Shown piece after piece: positions 18,798 through 28,365 of a stretch of 64,000 nucleotides of DNA (position 1 is its first letter; every line of letters starts with the position of its first letter). The translations under genes and the position numbers were made by a program. The DNA comes from Nitrosomonas sp. HPC101. GTDB taxonomy: Bacteria > Pseudomonadota > Gammaproteobacteria > Burkholderiales > Nitrosomonadaceae. The notes beneath the pieces are model-generated. The model had not been told where the DNA came from and did not search any database. It saw only the letters and a program-made list of their open reading frames with translations. The stretch lies in contig NZ_QRCC01000001.1 of assembly GCF_009833125.1 (NCBI RefSeq), positions 1 to 64,000 of the forward strand, read 5' to 3'.

Positions 18798-21170
18798 ATG
18801 ACCCAGATTCCATCAGCACTTACACCCGATGAATTGCGGAACATTGATGCTTACTGGCGTGCCGCCAACTACCTTTCAGTCGGCCAAATTTATCTGCTAG
18901 ACAACCCCCTGCTGCAGACCTCGCTGACATTGGAGCACATTAAGCCTCGTTTGCTGGGGCATTGGGGAACGACTCCGGGGCTCAACTTCATCTATGCCCA
19001 TCTCAATCGCGTCATCAAACGTGATGATCTGAACATGCTCTATATCGCCGGACCCGGTCACGGCGGACCCGCGCTGGTTGCCAATACCTACCTCGAAGGC
19101 AGCTATTCCGAACATTACCCTGATGTTTCACAGGATACCCGGGGTATGAAACGCCTGTTCCGCCAGTTTTCTTTTCCGGGCGGTATCGGCAGTCATGTCA
19201 CACCGGAAATTCCCGGCTCCATTAATGAAGGAGGCGAGCTCGGTTATTCGCTTTCCCATGCCTTCGGTGCGGTGTTCGACAACCCTGATCTGATCGCAGC
19301 CTGCGTCGTGGGTGATGGAGAAGCTGAAACCGGACCATTGGCGGCTGCCTGGCATTCCAACAAATTTCTCAACCCGGCTCAGGATGGCGTAGTTCTGCCG
19401 ATCCTGCACCTCAATGGGTATAAAATCGCCAACCCCACCATCCTGGCACGCATCAGCCGTGAAGAGCTGGATCAACTGTTCCGCGGCTATGGCTATCGGC
19501 CCTATATCGTCGAAGGAGAAGATCCTCTGACCATGCATCAACTTATGGCCGACACATTGGATCAGGTGCTCACTGAAATTCGGTCGATCCAGGCACAGGC
19601 CCGTCTTGATGGTATGGCACAATATCCCCACTGGCCCATGATCATCCTGCGCACCCCGAAAGGATGGACCGGCCCCAAAGAAGTTGATGGCTTGAAAACA
19701 GAAGGTTCCTGGCGTTCTCATCAGGTACCGCTCTCAGAACTGGCGAAAAAGCCGGAACACATTCGACAGCTCGAAGGCTGGCTCAAAAGCTACCGACCGG
19801 AAGAATTGTTTAATGCCGAAGGCACGCTAATTGAAACACTGCAGGCGCTGGTGCCGGCAGGTACTCGACGTATGGGCGCCAATCCACACGCAAACGGAGG
19901 CCTGTTGATAAAACAATTACGCATGCCGGATTTCCGGGAATATGCGATCGAAGTCGCGCAACCCGGTCAAACTGAAGCCGAATCAACCCGAATTATGGGC
20001 AGTTTCCTGCGAGATGTCATGCGTCTGAATCTGAAAACCCGCAATTTCCGGGTATTCGGACCGGATGAAACCGCTTCCAACCGGCTGGGAAATCTGTACG
20101 AAGTCACACCCAAAACCTGGTTTGCCGAAATGCTGCCCGAAGATGAAGATCTGGCACCGGATGGCCGGGTAATGGAAATCCTCAGCGAGCATACCTGCCA
20201 GGGCTGGCTGGAAGGTTACCTGCTGACCGGACGCCATGGCTTGTTTTCCTGCTATGAAGCATTCATTCATATCGTCGATTCGATGTTCAATCAGCATGCG
20301 AAATGGATCAAGATCAGCAAGGAAATCCCATGGCGCAGACCCATCGCTTCGCTTAACTACCTGCTGACTTCTCATGTCTGGCGTCAGGATCATAATGGCT
20401 TTTCCCATCAGGACCCTGGCTTCATCGATCATGTGATCAACAAAAAAGCCGATACCATCCGTATTTATCTGCCACCTGATGCCAATTGTCTGTTGTATGT
20501 CACGGACAAGTGTCTGCGCAGTCGCAATTTTGTTAATGTCATCGTTGCCGGCAAACAGCCGCAACCGCAATGGTTGGATATGGATGCCGCAATCAAGCAC
20601 TGTACTACGGGTATCAGTGTATGGGGATGGGCCAGCAATGATCAGGCCGATGAACCGGATGTTGTTGTTGGCTGCGCTGGAGACGTTCCCACCACCGAAG
20701 CCCTGGCCGCTGTCAGTATCCTGCGAGAACATCTGCCCAGTCTGCGTATCCGTGTAATCAACGTCGTCGACCTGATGACACTGCAGGATGAGCGGGAACA
20801 TCCACAAGGCCTCTCCGATCGGGAATTCGATGCGCTGTTTACCACGGACAAACCCATTATTTTTGCCTATCACGGCTATCCCTGGCTGATCCACCGTCTG
20901 ACCTACCGTCGCACCAATCACCATAATCTGCACGTTCGCGGTTACAAAGAGGAAGGCACTACTACCACACCATTCGATATGGCAGTACTCAATGACATAG
21001 ACCGTTTCCACCTGGTCGATGACATCATCGATCGCGTTCCTCATCTGGGGTACAAAGCGGCCTATCTCAGGCAGATCATGCGGGATAAACTGGTCGAGCA
21101 CCGCGAATATATCAACCGCTATGGTGAAGACATGCCGGAAATCAGAGATTGGAAATGGGCAGTACCTTGA
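18798..21170 (+). CDS. xfp: Xylulose-5-phosphate/fructose-6-phosphate phosphoketolase
   Basis: This thiamine-diphosphate enzyme splits xylulose 5-phosphate (and often fructose 6-phosphate) with phosphate to acetyl phosphate plus an aldose phosphate. The 790-residue length is typical. Visible motifs include [30 protein letters not shown], the ThDP-binding [19 protein letters not shown], and [17 protein letters not shown] lies 7 bases before the ATG. No acetate kinase gene is adjacent, so use of the acetyl phosphate must depend on genes elsewhere. The antisense strand carries a long open frame that is only a codon-bias shadow. Confidence 0.96.
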   Translation: MTQIPSALTPDELRNIDAYWRAANYLSVGQIYLLDNPLLQTSLTLEHIKPRLLGHWGTTPGLNFIYAHLNRVIKRDDLNMLYIAGPGHGGPALVANTYLEGSYSEHYPDVSQDTRGMKRLFRQFSFPGGIGSHVTPEIPGSINEGGELGYSLSHAFGAVFDNPDLIAACVVGDGEAETGPLAAAWHSNKFLNPAQDGVVLPILHLNGYKIANPTILARISREELDQLFRGYGYRPYIVEGEDPLTMHQLMADTLDQVLTEIRSIQAQARLDGMAQYPHWPMIILRTPKGWTGPKEVDGLKTEGSWRSHQVPLSELAKKPEHIRQLEGWLKSYRPEELFNAEGTLIETLQALVPAGTRRMGANPHANGGLLIKQLRMPDFREYAIEVAQPGQTEAESTRIMGSFLRDVMRLNLKTRNFRVFGPDETASNRLGNLYEVTPKTWFAEMLPEDEDLAPDGRVMEILSEHTCQGWLEGYLLTGRHGLFSCYEAFIHIVDSMFNQHAKWIKISKEIPWRRPIASLNYLLTSHVWRQDHNGFSHQDPGFIDHVINKKADTIRIYLPPDANCLLYVTDKCLRSRNFVNVIVAGKQPQPQWLDMDAAIKHCTTGISVWGWASNDQADEPDVVVGCAGDVPTTEALAAVSILREHLPSLRIRVINVVDLMTLQDEREHPQGLSDREFDALFTTDKPIIFAYHGYPWLIHRLTYRRTNHHNLHVRGYKEEGTTTTPFDMAVLNDIDRFHLVDDIIDRVPHLGYKAAYLRQIMRDKLVEHREYINRYGEDMPEIRDWKWAVP

Positions 21171-21206
21171 TCCCACTGTACCAAAGAAAAACACCCTCAT
21201 TGCAAG

Positions 21207-21383
21207 CTACACAGCGGCATTGGGGAAAACCAGAGCCACGTTTCCCATAAAATCAAGATGCAGAGCAACAGGCTCGATCGCAATAGCAGACAAGTAGCCG
21301 CCGAGTAGATCGGGCAACAGCACTCCACTGGAATCAAGCTCGTCCAGTTCATTATTTATCAGAGACTTAAAGGGATCAACCAT
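21207..21383 (-). pseudogene. Short UPF0149/YecA-like remnant
   Basis: A 58-residue frame starts at an ATG with AGAAAG upstream and reads MVDPFKSLINNELDELDSSG, then LPDLLGGYLSAIAIEPVAL. The 'L..LLGGYLSAIAIEP' part resembles the N-terminal 'L.GFLTALAIGP' block of UPF0149 (YecA) proteins, which are normally 180-220 residues. A stop comes soon after, and I see no continuation. It is either a truncated relic or a small protein of its own; the similarity is short. Confidence 0.4.
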
Positions 21384-21421
21384 CGTTGGCTTCTTTCTCC
21401 TTCGTCAACCCGGTTAAAGTA

Positions 21422-22747
21422 TTACAACATTTGATCCCTGTTATTTTTATAGTATGCCTGTACCAGCATGGCTCGCCCGGCCCCCCAGCCGCTGATAGCT
21501 GCTCCCAGACACAGCGCAGTAAACAGCCAGCCACTGGCGGCGTATCCTCCGGTCAGACTATGCAGCACACCGATCAGCAAGGGACCCAGTGCGGCCATCG
21601 TATAACCAACGCTCTGCGCCATGCTGGATAGATGTGCCGCAATATAGGAATCAGGAGAACGCAGAACAATCACGGTCAGTGCCAGAGCAAACAAGCCACC
21701 CTGACCGATCCCCTGCAGAACACTGAATTCCCAAACCAATTCAATCGGACCAAACAGCATTCCCAGAAAGCCGATTGCAGCAGCCAGCGCCATTGCCGTA
21801 TTAATCAGACTCTGATTCCTGAAGCGCACTGCCAGAGAGGGCAGGACAAAACAAGCTATCAGTTGAACGATGATGGAAACAGACAGCACCAGTCCGGCTT
21901 GTACCCCATCCAATCCCCGATCGTGCAAAATGGGCACAATCCAGCCAAAAACACTGTAACCCAGTGCAGACTGCAGCCCCATGAAACATGTTACCTGCCA
22001 GGCCAATGAATCTCGCCATAAACCGGCCACCTGCAGCGATCTGCTGCGTCGCACCCGCTCCGGCGCAATAGCATACGGCAACCATAGCAGCATCACCAGC
22101 CCCGCGGGCAGGGCCCATAGCGCCAACCCGACTGCCCACGTTGTTTCCAGCGATCGGACAAGCGGTAAAGTGCCGGCTGCCGCAACCGCCGCACCAGCAC
22201 ACAACGCCATGGTATATAACCCGGTCATCAAAGCGGGCGCGTGCGGAAATTCCTTTTTGACGATGGCCGGCAGCAAAACATTACCGATTGCAATCGCCAT
22301 GCCAGCTACCGCCGAGCCGAGAAACAGCGGCAGGAGATCTCCCAGTCCGCGTATGGCCGTGCCCGCAGTCAACAGTACCATGACGACCAGAAGGGTCCGT
22401 TTATTGCCTATTCGTTGTGATAACCAGGGCGCCAGTGGCGCAAAAATACCAAGACACAGCACCGGCAAGGTTGTCAGGTAACCCGCCTGGGAAACAGTTA
22501 ATATCTGCTGATGCAACATATCAGGCAGCAGGACGGAAAGACTGGCAAACAAAGGGCGCAAATTGAAAGAAATCAATATCAATCCGAACCCAAGCATGAA
22601 TCGTCCCATGGAACCTCGTAATAAGGATACATGCTGGCTTCCGGGGTGCTCAGGAACTGCAAAAGTTTCTGTATGCGCCGGATCCTGTGCAGTAGCAATG
22701 CAGACAATTCCTGATTCACTCTGCTCTGCCAACCGAGATTGAAACAT
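21422..22747 (-). CDS. CynX/NimT-type MFS transporter
   Basis: The protein has about twelve hydrophobic segments and the CynX-family opening FGLILISFNLRPLFASLSVLLP, with the MFS loop WLSQRIGNKRTLL after helix 2. Relatives export or import small anions, cyanate or nitroimidazoles; here the substrate is unknown. The start is uncertain: ATG 22747 gives 441 residues with a hydrophilic head of about 46 residues; ATG 22609 (MGRFMLGFG), preceded by GAGGTTCC, gives 395 residues, the usual family length. Its upstream edge overlaps a repeat end at 22756-22773. It lies 54 bases after the ornithine-cyclodeaminase-family gene and is probably co-transcribed with it. Confidence 0.85.
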   Translation of the reverse strand: MFQSRLAEQSESGIVCIATAQDPAHTETFAVPEHPGSQHVSLLRGSMGRFMLGFGLILISFNLRPLFASLSVLLPDMLHQQILTVSQAGYLTTLPVLCLGIFAPLAPWLSQRIGNKRTLLVVMVLLTAGTAIRGLGDLLPLFLGSAVAGMAIAIGNVLLPAIVKKEFPHAPALMTGLYTMALCAGAAVAAAGTLPLVRSLETTWAVGLALWALPAGLVMLLWLPYAIAPERVRRSRSLQVAGLWRDSLAWQVTCFMGLQSALGYSVFGWIVPILHDRGLDGVQAGLVLSVSIIVQLIACFVLPSLAVRFRNQSLINTAMALAAAIGFLGMLFGPIELVWEFSVLQGIGQGGLFALALTVIVLRSPDSYIAAHLSSMAQSVGYTMAALGPLLIGVLHSLTGGYAASGWLFTALCLGAAISGWGAGRAMLVQAYYKNNRDQML

Positions 22748-22755
22748 GTATTTAA

Positions 22756-22773
22756 GGAACCTCTGATTAAATC
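22756..22773. repeat. Isolated copy of the repeat end GGAACCTCTGATTAAATC
   Basis: This 18-base string matches the left end of the dispersed repeats at 433 and 48190. It lies in the short gap before the transporter gene, whose longest possible frame reads through it. Read on the minus strand it supplies AGAGG 12 bases before the ATG at 22747, so a repeat end may have donated a ribosome site. Confidence 0.45.
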
Positions 22774-22801
22774 CCATATTCAGGAGAAAAACGGGGGCGC
22801 A

Positions 22802-23758
22802 TCAGTGTTCAGCCTGAATAGCCTTCAGTGCCACGCGCGCCGCGGCAAGATCCCAGGCTCCGGTGCCAATACTCTTGAAAATCCTGGGATGGGATTCGTC
22901 GATTCGGCCTTGCAGGCCATCGGCCAGCGAACGCACGCAAGACCAATCCACACCCGCCTGAATGAGATCACCAGCCTCATGGCGCGCACTGACCGGATCA
23001 TCCGCGAAAATATCGCTGCCATCAAGCGTAACCTTGCCAAGTTCAGCCATTTCCGGCGTAAAGGCACCGACTCCGATTACCAAACGATCACACAAAGCAA
23101 CTTCATTATAGACAGCCCGTGTACTGGTCGTGACAGTGATCACAACGTTTACGTCATCGGAAATCGTATGTGCTGCGGGAGCAAGCTTGTCATGGAGAAG
23201 CTGATGCCGATCGCAGAAAGCCACCGAAGAAGCTTCACTACGGCCACGCACCCGGATTTTTGACTGCGGATACAACGCATAGAGCGCCTGAACATGGTAG
23301 CGCGCCTGCACACCTGTCCCGATGAGAAGAATTTCACGCGGTGTTTCCTTCAGCAAGGTGCGGATCGCAAGCAAGGTGACAGCAGCCGTTCGTCGTCCGG
23401 TGACTTCCGGGCCATCCAGCAGACAGATGAGCCGGCCCGTTTCCGCATCACACACAGTGACAGCACCGTGGATGGTAGGCAGTTGTCGCGCTTTGTTTGC
23501 AGGCTGCACATTCACGAGCTTGTGAATCCCGATATCATGCGCAGTGGCCGGCATGCTCAGCATCACACCACCAGAACCCAAGGACACAACCATACGTTCT
23601 GGGTTCTGAATCCGGCCGGCAGCGTACTCCAGGGCCGCAGTGGCAATGGCATCCACCAGTTTGCTGAAATCCAGAGCGTTGGCAGTGTGTTCCCTGGACA
23701 ACACAACGAGTTCTTCTGTATCGGAAAACGCGAGGGCTGGATTGATGATCGTATTCAT
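22802..23758 (-). CDS. Ornithine cyclodeaminase / mu-crystallin family reductase
   Basis: The 318-residue product belongs to the family that includes ornithine cyclodeaminase, alanine dehydrogenase of archaea and delta1-pyrroline-2-carboxylate reductase. Visible are the substrate-binding RMVVSLGSGGVMLSMPA and HKLVNV, the Rossmann motif LIGTGVQARYHVQAL, and the late GVGAFTPEMAEL and DDPVSA. An AGGAAA site lies before ATG 23758. Paired with a CynX-type transporter, it may handle a cyclic imino acid or amino acid taken up or exported by that protein; this is inference. The exact reaction (deamination versus imine reduction) cannot be set from sequence. Confidence 0.85.
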   Translation of the reverse strand: MNTIINPALAFSDTEELVVLSREHTANALDFSKLVDAIATAALEYAAGRIQNPERMVVSLGSGGVMLSMPATAHDIGIHKLVNVQPANKARQLPTIHGAVTVCDAETGRLICLLDGPEVTGRRTAAVTLLAIRTLLKETPREILLIGTGVQARYHVQALYALYPQSKIRVRGRSEASSVAFCDRHQLLHDKLAPAAHTISDDVNVVITVTTSTRAVYNEVALCDRLVIGVGAFTPEMAELGKVTLDGSDIFADDPVSARHEAGDLIQAGVDWSCVRSLADGLQGRIDESHPRIFKSIGTGAWDLAAARVALKAIQAEH

Positions 23759-24062
23759 GCTCTTTTCCTGAAAATAAACGGAGTGCATCCTGGCGAATAG
23801 GGAGCCTCTGAAAAACGTCAGCGAGAAAACGGAGTTTATACGTAATCAATGAGCATTTTGATGCCGACTTTTAACGCAGAAATGACAACGCAGGTGGTTT
23901 TTCAAAGGTTCCGTAGTGGAAAGAAAAGCCTTTACCCGGGATGATCAAGGGCCCCGATGCAAAACTTCTGATACCGGTATCAGAAGAGTTTTCTGGCAAT
24001 GGACCTGACTTCCAGCCTGGCCACAAAATCGGATCGCTCACCTGCCAGCAGATCAGAAACAG
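23759..24062. other. Spacer between metG and the cyclodeaminase-family gene
   Basis: About 300 bases, mostly occupied by the small inverted-repeat element (23801-23914). The remainder, 23915-24062, lies after the metG stop and shows no gene or clear terminator. Confidence 0.5.
23801..23914. repeat. MITE-like element with 16-bp terminal inverted repeats
   Basis: The left end GGAGCCTCTGAAAAAC and the inverted right end GGAACCTTTGAAAAAC match at 14 of 16 positions and enclose about 80 non-coding bases. It lies between metG and the ornithine-cyclodeaminase-family gene. The termini are close to the GGAACCTCTGA ends of the other repeats in the window. No obvious target duplication can be called with certainty. 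Confidence 0.6.
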
Positions 24063-26174
24063 CTATTTCACCCGCATGCCCGGTTGTGCACCGCTATCCG
24101 GGGTAAGCAGAAACGGCCCACCGTGCACATCACCAGCGGCCAGTACCATACCTTCGGATAAGCCGAATTTCATTTTGCGCGGAGCGAGGTTGGCAACCAT
24201 CACGGTCAGCCGTCCTTTCAGAGCTTCCGGGTCGTAAGCGGATTTGATGCCGGCAAAAACGGTACGCTGTTCCGAGCCGATATCCAGCGTCAGCTGCAGC
24301 AGCTTGTCGGCCCCGGGAACATGCTGTGCATCCAGAATACGGGCGATGCGCAGGTCGAGTTTACCAAAATCTTCAATGGAAATAGTGTCCGCAATCAGTG
24401 CGATGGCGGATTGTTGTGCTTCACCATGCCGTTGCAGGGAGTATGACTCGGTATTCATGGCTGCTTGCATAGTCTGCTGATTGGCGGCAATCAGTGCGGC
24501 GATCTGCTGAGGATCGATCCGTGTCATCAGATGCTGATACGAGTTGATTACATGACCGGGCGGCAGCAGCATACTGGATAAAGGCTGTCCGGCCCGCTGG
24601 TTCTGCCAGCTTAATTCACTCAGGTTGAGAAAACCTTCGATCTGTGCGGCAGTACGCGGCAGAATCGGTTTCAGATAGCAGGACAGCAAATAGAACATTT
24701 GAATCCCCAGGCTGCAGGCGCGGTGCAGTTCGCGTACCCGGGCCGCATCTTTGGCGATTTCCCACGGGGCAAGTGTGTGAATCAGTGCATTAACTTCATC
24801 TGCGCGCCGCATGATATGGCGCACTGCGGCTGCAAAATCACGCGCTTCATATGCAACCTCAATCACCCCTGGCTGCCAATCGGCAAAGTGTTCATCCACC
24901 TCTTGTTGCAGCAGGCGGTAATCCTCGCCTTCCACCAGTTTGCCGTCAAAACGCTTACTGATGAAACCGGCGCAACGACTGGCAATGTTGATGTATTTTC
25001 CCACCAGATCGGAATTGACGCGCGCGACAAAATCGTCCAGGCTGAGGTCGATGTCTTCCATACTGCCGTTCAGCTTGGCGGCGTAGTAATAGCGCAACCA
25101 TTCCGGATTTAATCCCTGTTGCAAATAGCTTTCTGCCGTAATGAACGTACCGCGCGACTTGCTCATTTTTTCACCATTCACGGTCAGGAAGCCATGGGCA
25201 AAAATCTGCGTGGGTGTCCGGTAACCGGCATTTACCAGCATCGCCGGCCAGAACAGTGCATGAAAATAAAGAATATCCTTGCCGATGAAGTGATACAGCT
25301 CGGTCGTGGAGTCCTTGTTCCAGTAGGTGTCGAAATCAATTCCTTTCTCGGCACACAGTTTTTTGAAGCTGCCCATGTAGCCGACGGGTGCATCCAGCCA
25401 GACATAAAAGTACTTACCGGTTTCGCCGGGAATCTCAAAACCGAAATAGGGTGCGTCGCGTGAAATATCCCAATCGGAAAGCTTGTTTTCATCCGCTTCA
25501 CCCAGCCATTCATCCATCTTGTTGGCTGCTTCTGCCTGAAGATGATTGCCTTCGCGCGTCCATTGGCGCAGAAAATCCACACAGCGTGCATCCGATAATT
25601 TGAAAAAGAAATGTTCTGAAGCTTTGCGAACAGGTGTTGCGCCGGAAACGGCAGAATAGGGATTTTTCAGATCGGTCGGTGCGTAGGCTGCACCACAGGA
25701 TTCACAGGAATCACCGTACTGATCGGTTGCACCGCATTTAGGACATTCTCCCTTGACGAAACGATCCGGCAGAAACAGATTTTTGACGGGGTCATACAGC
25801 TGCTCTATCGAGCGGGTTACAATCAGCCCGCCTGCCTTCAGTTTCTGGTAGATATCCTCGGCATAGTGGCGTGTTTCATCAGAATGCGTGCTGTAATACT
25901 GGTCAAATGCAATATGAAAACCGGTAAAATCACGCAGGTGCTCTGCATGCACCCGCGCAATCAGTGTTTCCGGTGAAATACCCTCCTTTTCGGCACGCAA
26001 CATGATGGGCGTACCGTGCGTATCGTCCGCACAAACATAATAGATGGTATGCCCCTGCATTTTCTGGAAACGAACCCAGATATCAGTCTGGATGTATTCG
26101 ACCAGATGCCCCAGATGAATACTGCCGTTGGCATACGGCAGCGCGGAAGTTACCAGAATATTGCGTGCGATCAT
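24063..26174 (-). CDS. metG: Methionyl-tRNA synthetase
   Basis: MetG charges initiator and elongator tRNA-Met. The 703-residue class I enzyme has the HIGH-type motif [12 protein letters not shown], a zinc knuckle with four cysteines (CPKCG and CESCG, about residues 143-159), KMSKSRGTF, and a C-terminal OB-fold tRNA-binding domain (from [12 protein letters not shown]), found in the dimeric long form. AGG lies 7 bases before the ATG. It diverges from apbC across about 100 bases, a common betaproteobacterial arrangement. Confidence 0.97.
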   Translation of the reverse strand: MIARNILVTSALPYANGSIHLGHLVEYIQTDIWVRFQKMQGHTIYYVCADDTHGTPIMLRAEKEGISPETLIARVHAEHLRDFTGFHIAFDQYYSTHSDETRHYAEDIYQKLKAGGLIVTRSIEQLYDPVKNLFLPDRFVKGECPKCGATDQYGDSCESCGAAYAPTDLKNPYSAVSGATPVRKASEHFFFKLSDARCVDFLRQWTREGNHLQAEAANKMDEWLGEADENKLSDWDISRDAPYFGFEIPGETGKYFYVWLDAPVGYMGSFKKLCAEKGIDFDTYWNKDSTTELYHFIGKDILYFHALFWPAMLVNAGYRTPTQIFAHGFLTVNGEKMSKSRGTFITAESYLQQGLNPEWLRYYYAAKLNGSMEDIDLSLDDFVARVNSDLVGKYINIASRCAGFISKRFDGKLVEGEDYRLLQQEVDEHFADWQPGVIEVAYEARDFAAAVRHIMRRADEVNALIHTLAPWEIAKDAARVRELHRACSLGIQMFYLLSCYLKPILPRTAAQIEGFLNLSELSWQNQRAGQPLSSMLLPPGHVINSYQHLMTRIDPQQIAALIAANQQTMQAAMNTESYSLQRHGEAQQSAIALIADTISIEDFGKLDLRIARILDAQHVPGADKLLQLTLDIGSEQRTVFAGIKSAYDPEALKGRLTVMVANLAPRKMKFGLSEGMVLAAGDVHGGPFLLTPDSGAQPGMRVK

Positions 26175-26277
26175 CAGTTACCTGTCTACTTAAAACATGG
26201 AATAAGGAAGGATTGTAGCAAACCAACAGCGCGATATTTGCTAACATCAATAGTTTTGATCACAGGAGTTTTCTCAA

Positions 26278-27363
26278 TTGATCACACGACAACAGATTGA
26301 AACGGCGCTGGAACAGACGATCGACCCCACGACCGGCAAAGATTATATGACCAGCAAAGCGGTCAGTGATATTCAGATTGACCAGAGCAATGTAACGGTC
26401 AATATCGAGCTGGGCTATCCAGCCAAAAGCGTGCTGGACGCCGTCCATCAGCAAATCGAACACGCCTTGCGCAGTTTGCCAGGAATTGGATCGGTCACAA
26501 TCCATATCACCAGTAACATTATCGCGCACAGCGCACAGCGCCAGCTCAAGCTGCTGCCTGGTGTCAAGAACATTATTGCTGTCGCTTCCGGTAAGGGCGG
26601 TGTCGGTAAATCCGCGACTGCAGCCAATCTGGCACTGGCGCTGGCCGCTGAAGGTGCGACAGTTGGCATTCTGGATGCCGATATTTACGGTCCTTCACAG
26701 CCACAAATGCTCGGCGTCAGTGGCCAGCCGGAATCGCCGGATGGTAAAACCATCGAGCCGATGCGGGCGCATGGTATCCAGATGATGTCGATCGGGTTGC
26801 TAATCGATGTGGAAACCCCAATGGTCTGGCGCGGCCCGATGGTGACACAAGCTTTGCAGCAGCTGCTAAACGACACTCGCTGGCATGATCTCGACTATCT
26901 GGTCATCGATCTGCCGCCCGGTACCGGTGATATTCAACTGACACTTGCCCAGAAAATCCCGGTGACTGGTGCGGTCATCGTCACCACGCCGCAGGATATT
27001 GCTCTACTGGATGCCCGCAAGGGATTGAAAATGTTTGAAAAAGTCGGCATTCCCATTCTGGGCATCGTGGAAAACATGAGTCTGCACACCTGCTCGAAAT
27101 GCGGCCACACTGAACCGATTTTCGGCACTGGTGGAGGTGAAAAAATGTGCCGGGACTATAATCTTGAACTGCTCGGTGCGTTGCCACTGGATATCCGCAT
27201 CCGCGAACATACCGATGCCGGCAAGCCCAGTGTCGTGGCTGAACCGGATGGGCAGATCGCCGCAACCTACCGCATAATCGCCCGCCGGGTGGCCGCAAAA
27301 ATATCCGATATGGCGCGTGACTGTTCGGATGTATTTACCCAGATCATCATGGAAGACGATTAA
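26278..27363 (+). CDS. apbC: Iron-sulfur cluster carrier protein, Mrp/ApbC family
   Basis: This 361-residue P-loop ATPase loads Fe-S clusters onto apoproteins. It has an N-terminal DUF59/MIP18-like domain (to about residue 90), then the deviant Walker A ASGKGGVGKSATAANLA, DADIYGPSQP, DLPPGTGD, and the C-terminal CSKCGH pair of cysteines that bridges the cluster in the dimer. The start is TTG, with AGGAG 9 bases before it, and the protein then begins at the usual point. dcd follows after 9 bases, so the two are co-transcribed. Confidence 0.94.
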   Translation: MITRQQIETALEQTIDPTTGKDYMTSKAVSDIQIDQSNVTVNIELGYPAKSVLDAVHQQIEHALRSLPGIGSVTIHITSNIIAHSAQRQLKLLPGVKNIIAVASGKGGVGKSATAANLALALAAEGATVGILDADIYGPSQPQMLGVSGQPESPDGKTIEPMRAHGIQMMSIGLLIDVETPMVWRGPMVTQALQQLLNDTRWHDLDYLVIDLPPGTGDIQLTLAQKIPVTGAVIVTTPQDIALLDARKGLKMFEKVGIPILGIVENMSLHTCSKCGHTEPIFGTGGGEKMCRDYNLELLGALPLDIRIREHTDAGKPSVVAEPDGQIAATYRIIARRVAAKISDMARDCSDVFTQIIMEDD

Positions 27364-27372
27364 AGGCCGCGA

Positions 27373-27939
27373 ATGTCAATCAAATCAGACAAATGGATTC
27401 GCAGGATGGCTGCCGAATACAACATGATCGAGCCGTTCGAACCCAGCCAGATCAAGCAGCGGAATGGCGAGAGTATCGTTTCCTATGGTACGTCCAGCTA
27501 CGGCTACGATATCCGCTGCTCAGATGAATTTAAGCTGTTTACCAATCTGAACTCAACCATCGTTGACCCGAAGCGCTTTGATTCCAACTCGTTTGTCGAT
27601 GTCAAAGGCGATATATGCATTATCCCACCCAACTCGTTTGCGCTGGCGCGCACCGTCGAATATTTTCGTATTCCGCGCAATGTGCTGACGATCTGTCTCG
27701 GAAAATCGACCTACGCCCGCTGCGGCATCATCGTCAACGTTACACCGTTTGAGCCGGAATGGGAGGGCTACGTCACACTGGAATTCTCCAACACGACACC
27801 TCTTCCCGCAAAAATCTACGCCAATGAAGGCGTGGCGCAGGTCATTTTCTTCGAATCAGATGAAGTATGTGAAACATCATACAAGGATCGCAACGGCAAA
27901 TACCAGTTTCAGCAGGGCGTGACACTGCCGAAAATATAA
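27373..27939 (+). CDS. dcd: dCTP deaminase
   Basis: Dcd converts dCTP to dUTP for thymidylate synthesis. The 188-residue protein has the family blocks [35 protein letters not shown], the catalytic-region [23 protein letters not shown] and the tail [10 protein letters not shown]. It is full length and follows apbC by 9 bases. A small CGGG-CAATA-CCCG hairpin right after the stop (27942-27954) is too weak to call a terminator. Confidence 0.97.
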   Translation: MSIKSDKWIRRMAAEYNMIEPFEPSQIKQRNGESIVSYGTSSYGYDIRCSDEFKLFTNLNSTIVDPKRFDSNSFVDVKGDICIIPPNSFALARTVEYFRIPRNVLTICLGKSTYARCGIIVNVTPFEPEWEGYVTLEFSNTTPLPAKIYANEGVAQVIFFESDEVCETSYKDRNGKYQFQQGVTLPKI

Positions 27940-28231
27940 GCTCGGGCAATACCCGCCACTGATATTTTCATCTACTTATTTCCTTTTCCATCCCTGACTT
28001 CCTGAAAACTGATGGATCGGGTTTTCTATCTGCCATAAATATTCTTCTTGACAGATAGAAAAATATCCACATTTTTTTATAAAAAAGCATGGATACCCCC
28101 AAACCCGTATCGATACTGTCATGCAATACAACATACTGTTTTTAATGAAAAAATAAGTGTACAAAATTTCATCAGATTTTAAAATCCTGTTTGAAAAGAC
28201 ACTCTTAAACGAATCATCCTCAAGTTGCACA

Positions 28232-28264
28232 CAGACTTATCCACAGGAATTGTGGATAAGTCTG
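28232..28264. promoter_or_regulatory. Perfect palindrome of two DnaA boxes
   Basis: Two 14-base arms (CAGACTTATCCACA and its exact reverse complement) surround a 5-base centre GGAAT. Each arm contains the consensus DnaA box TTATCCACA. Two perfect boxes in head-to-head order could bind DnaA as a titration or regulatory site, or form a hairpin. No replication gene is nearby, so an origin is not indicated. Confidence 0.6.
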
Positions 28265-28320
28265 ATATGATCCGGCATGTTATCGTCTGAGCGGGCTCTC
28301 CAAAAAGCTGCCATCCTGCT

Positions 28321-28329
28321 TGTTATAAT
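28321..28329 (+). promoter_or_regulatory. Extended -10 promoter element TGTTATAAT
   Basis: A perfect TATAAT at 28324-28329 with the extended TGn is followed 36 bases later by the ATG of the acylase gene. There is no recognisable -35 hexamer 16-18 bases upstream, which fits extended -10 promoters. The DnaA-box palindrome lies about 60 bases upstream, within reach of a regulator. Confidence 0.5.
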
Positions 28330-28365
28330 CCCATCAGTTCTAATTTTTCCGAATTTATTGTTGAT

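Larger units (their letters stand above)
27940..28365. other. AT-rich spacer with DnaA-box palindrome and promoter
   Basis: About 425 bases between dcd and the penicillin-acylase-type gene. It contains the DnaA-box palindrome (28232-28264) and an extended -10 promoter (28321-28329). The leftward frame across 27976-28230 has no signal peptide, family motif or ribosome site and is treated as noise. Base composition is clearly more AT-rich than the flanking genes. Confidence 0.6.

Noticed and set aside
19983..21200. Open frame of 405 codons on the minus strand
   Set aside because: It lies wholly antisense to the unmistakable phosphoketolase gene, has no family motif, and reflects codon bias of the sense gene.
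27976..28230. Leftward 84-codon frame between dcd and the acylase gene
   Set aside because: No ribosome site, signal sequence or family resemblance, in a strongly AT-rich stretch.
27940..28365. Replication origin suggested by DnaA boxes and AT-richness
   Set aside because: Only two boxes are present, and no dnaA, dnaN, parAB or similar gene is near; a regulatory or titration site is more likely.
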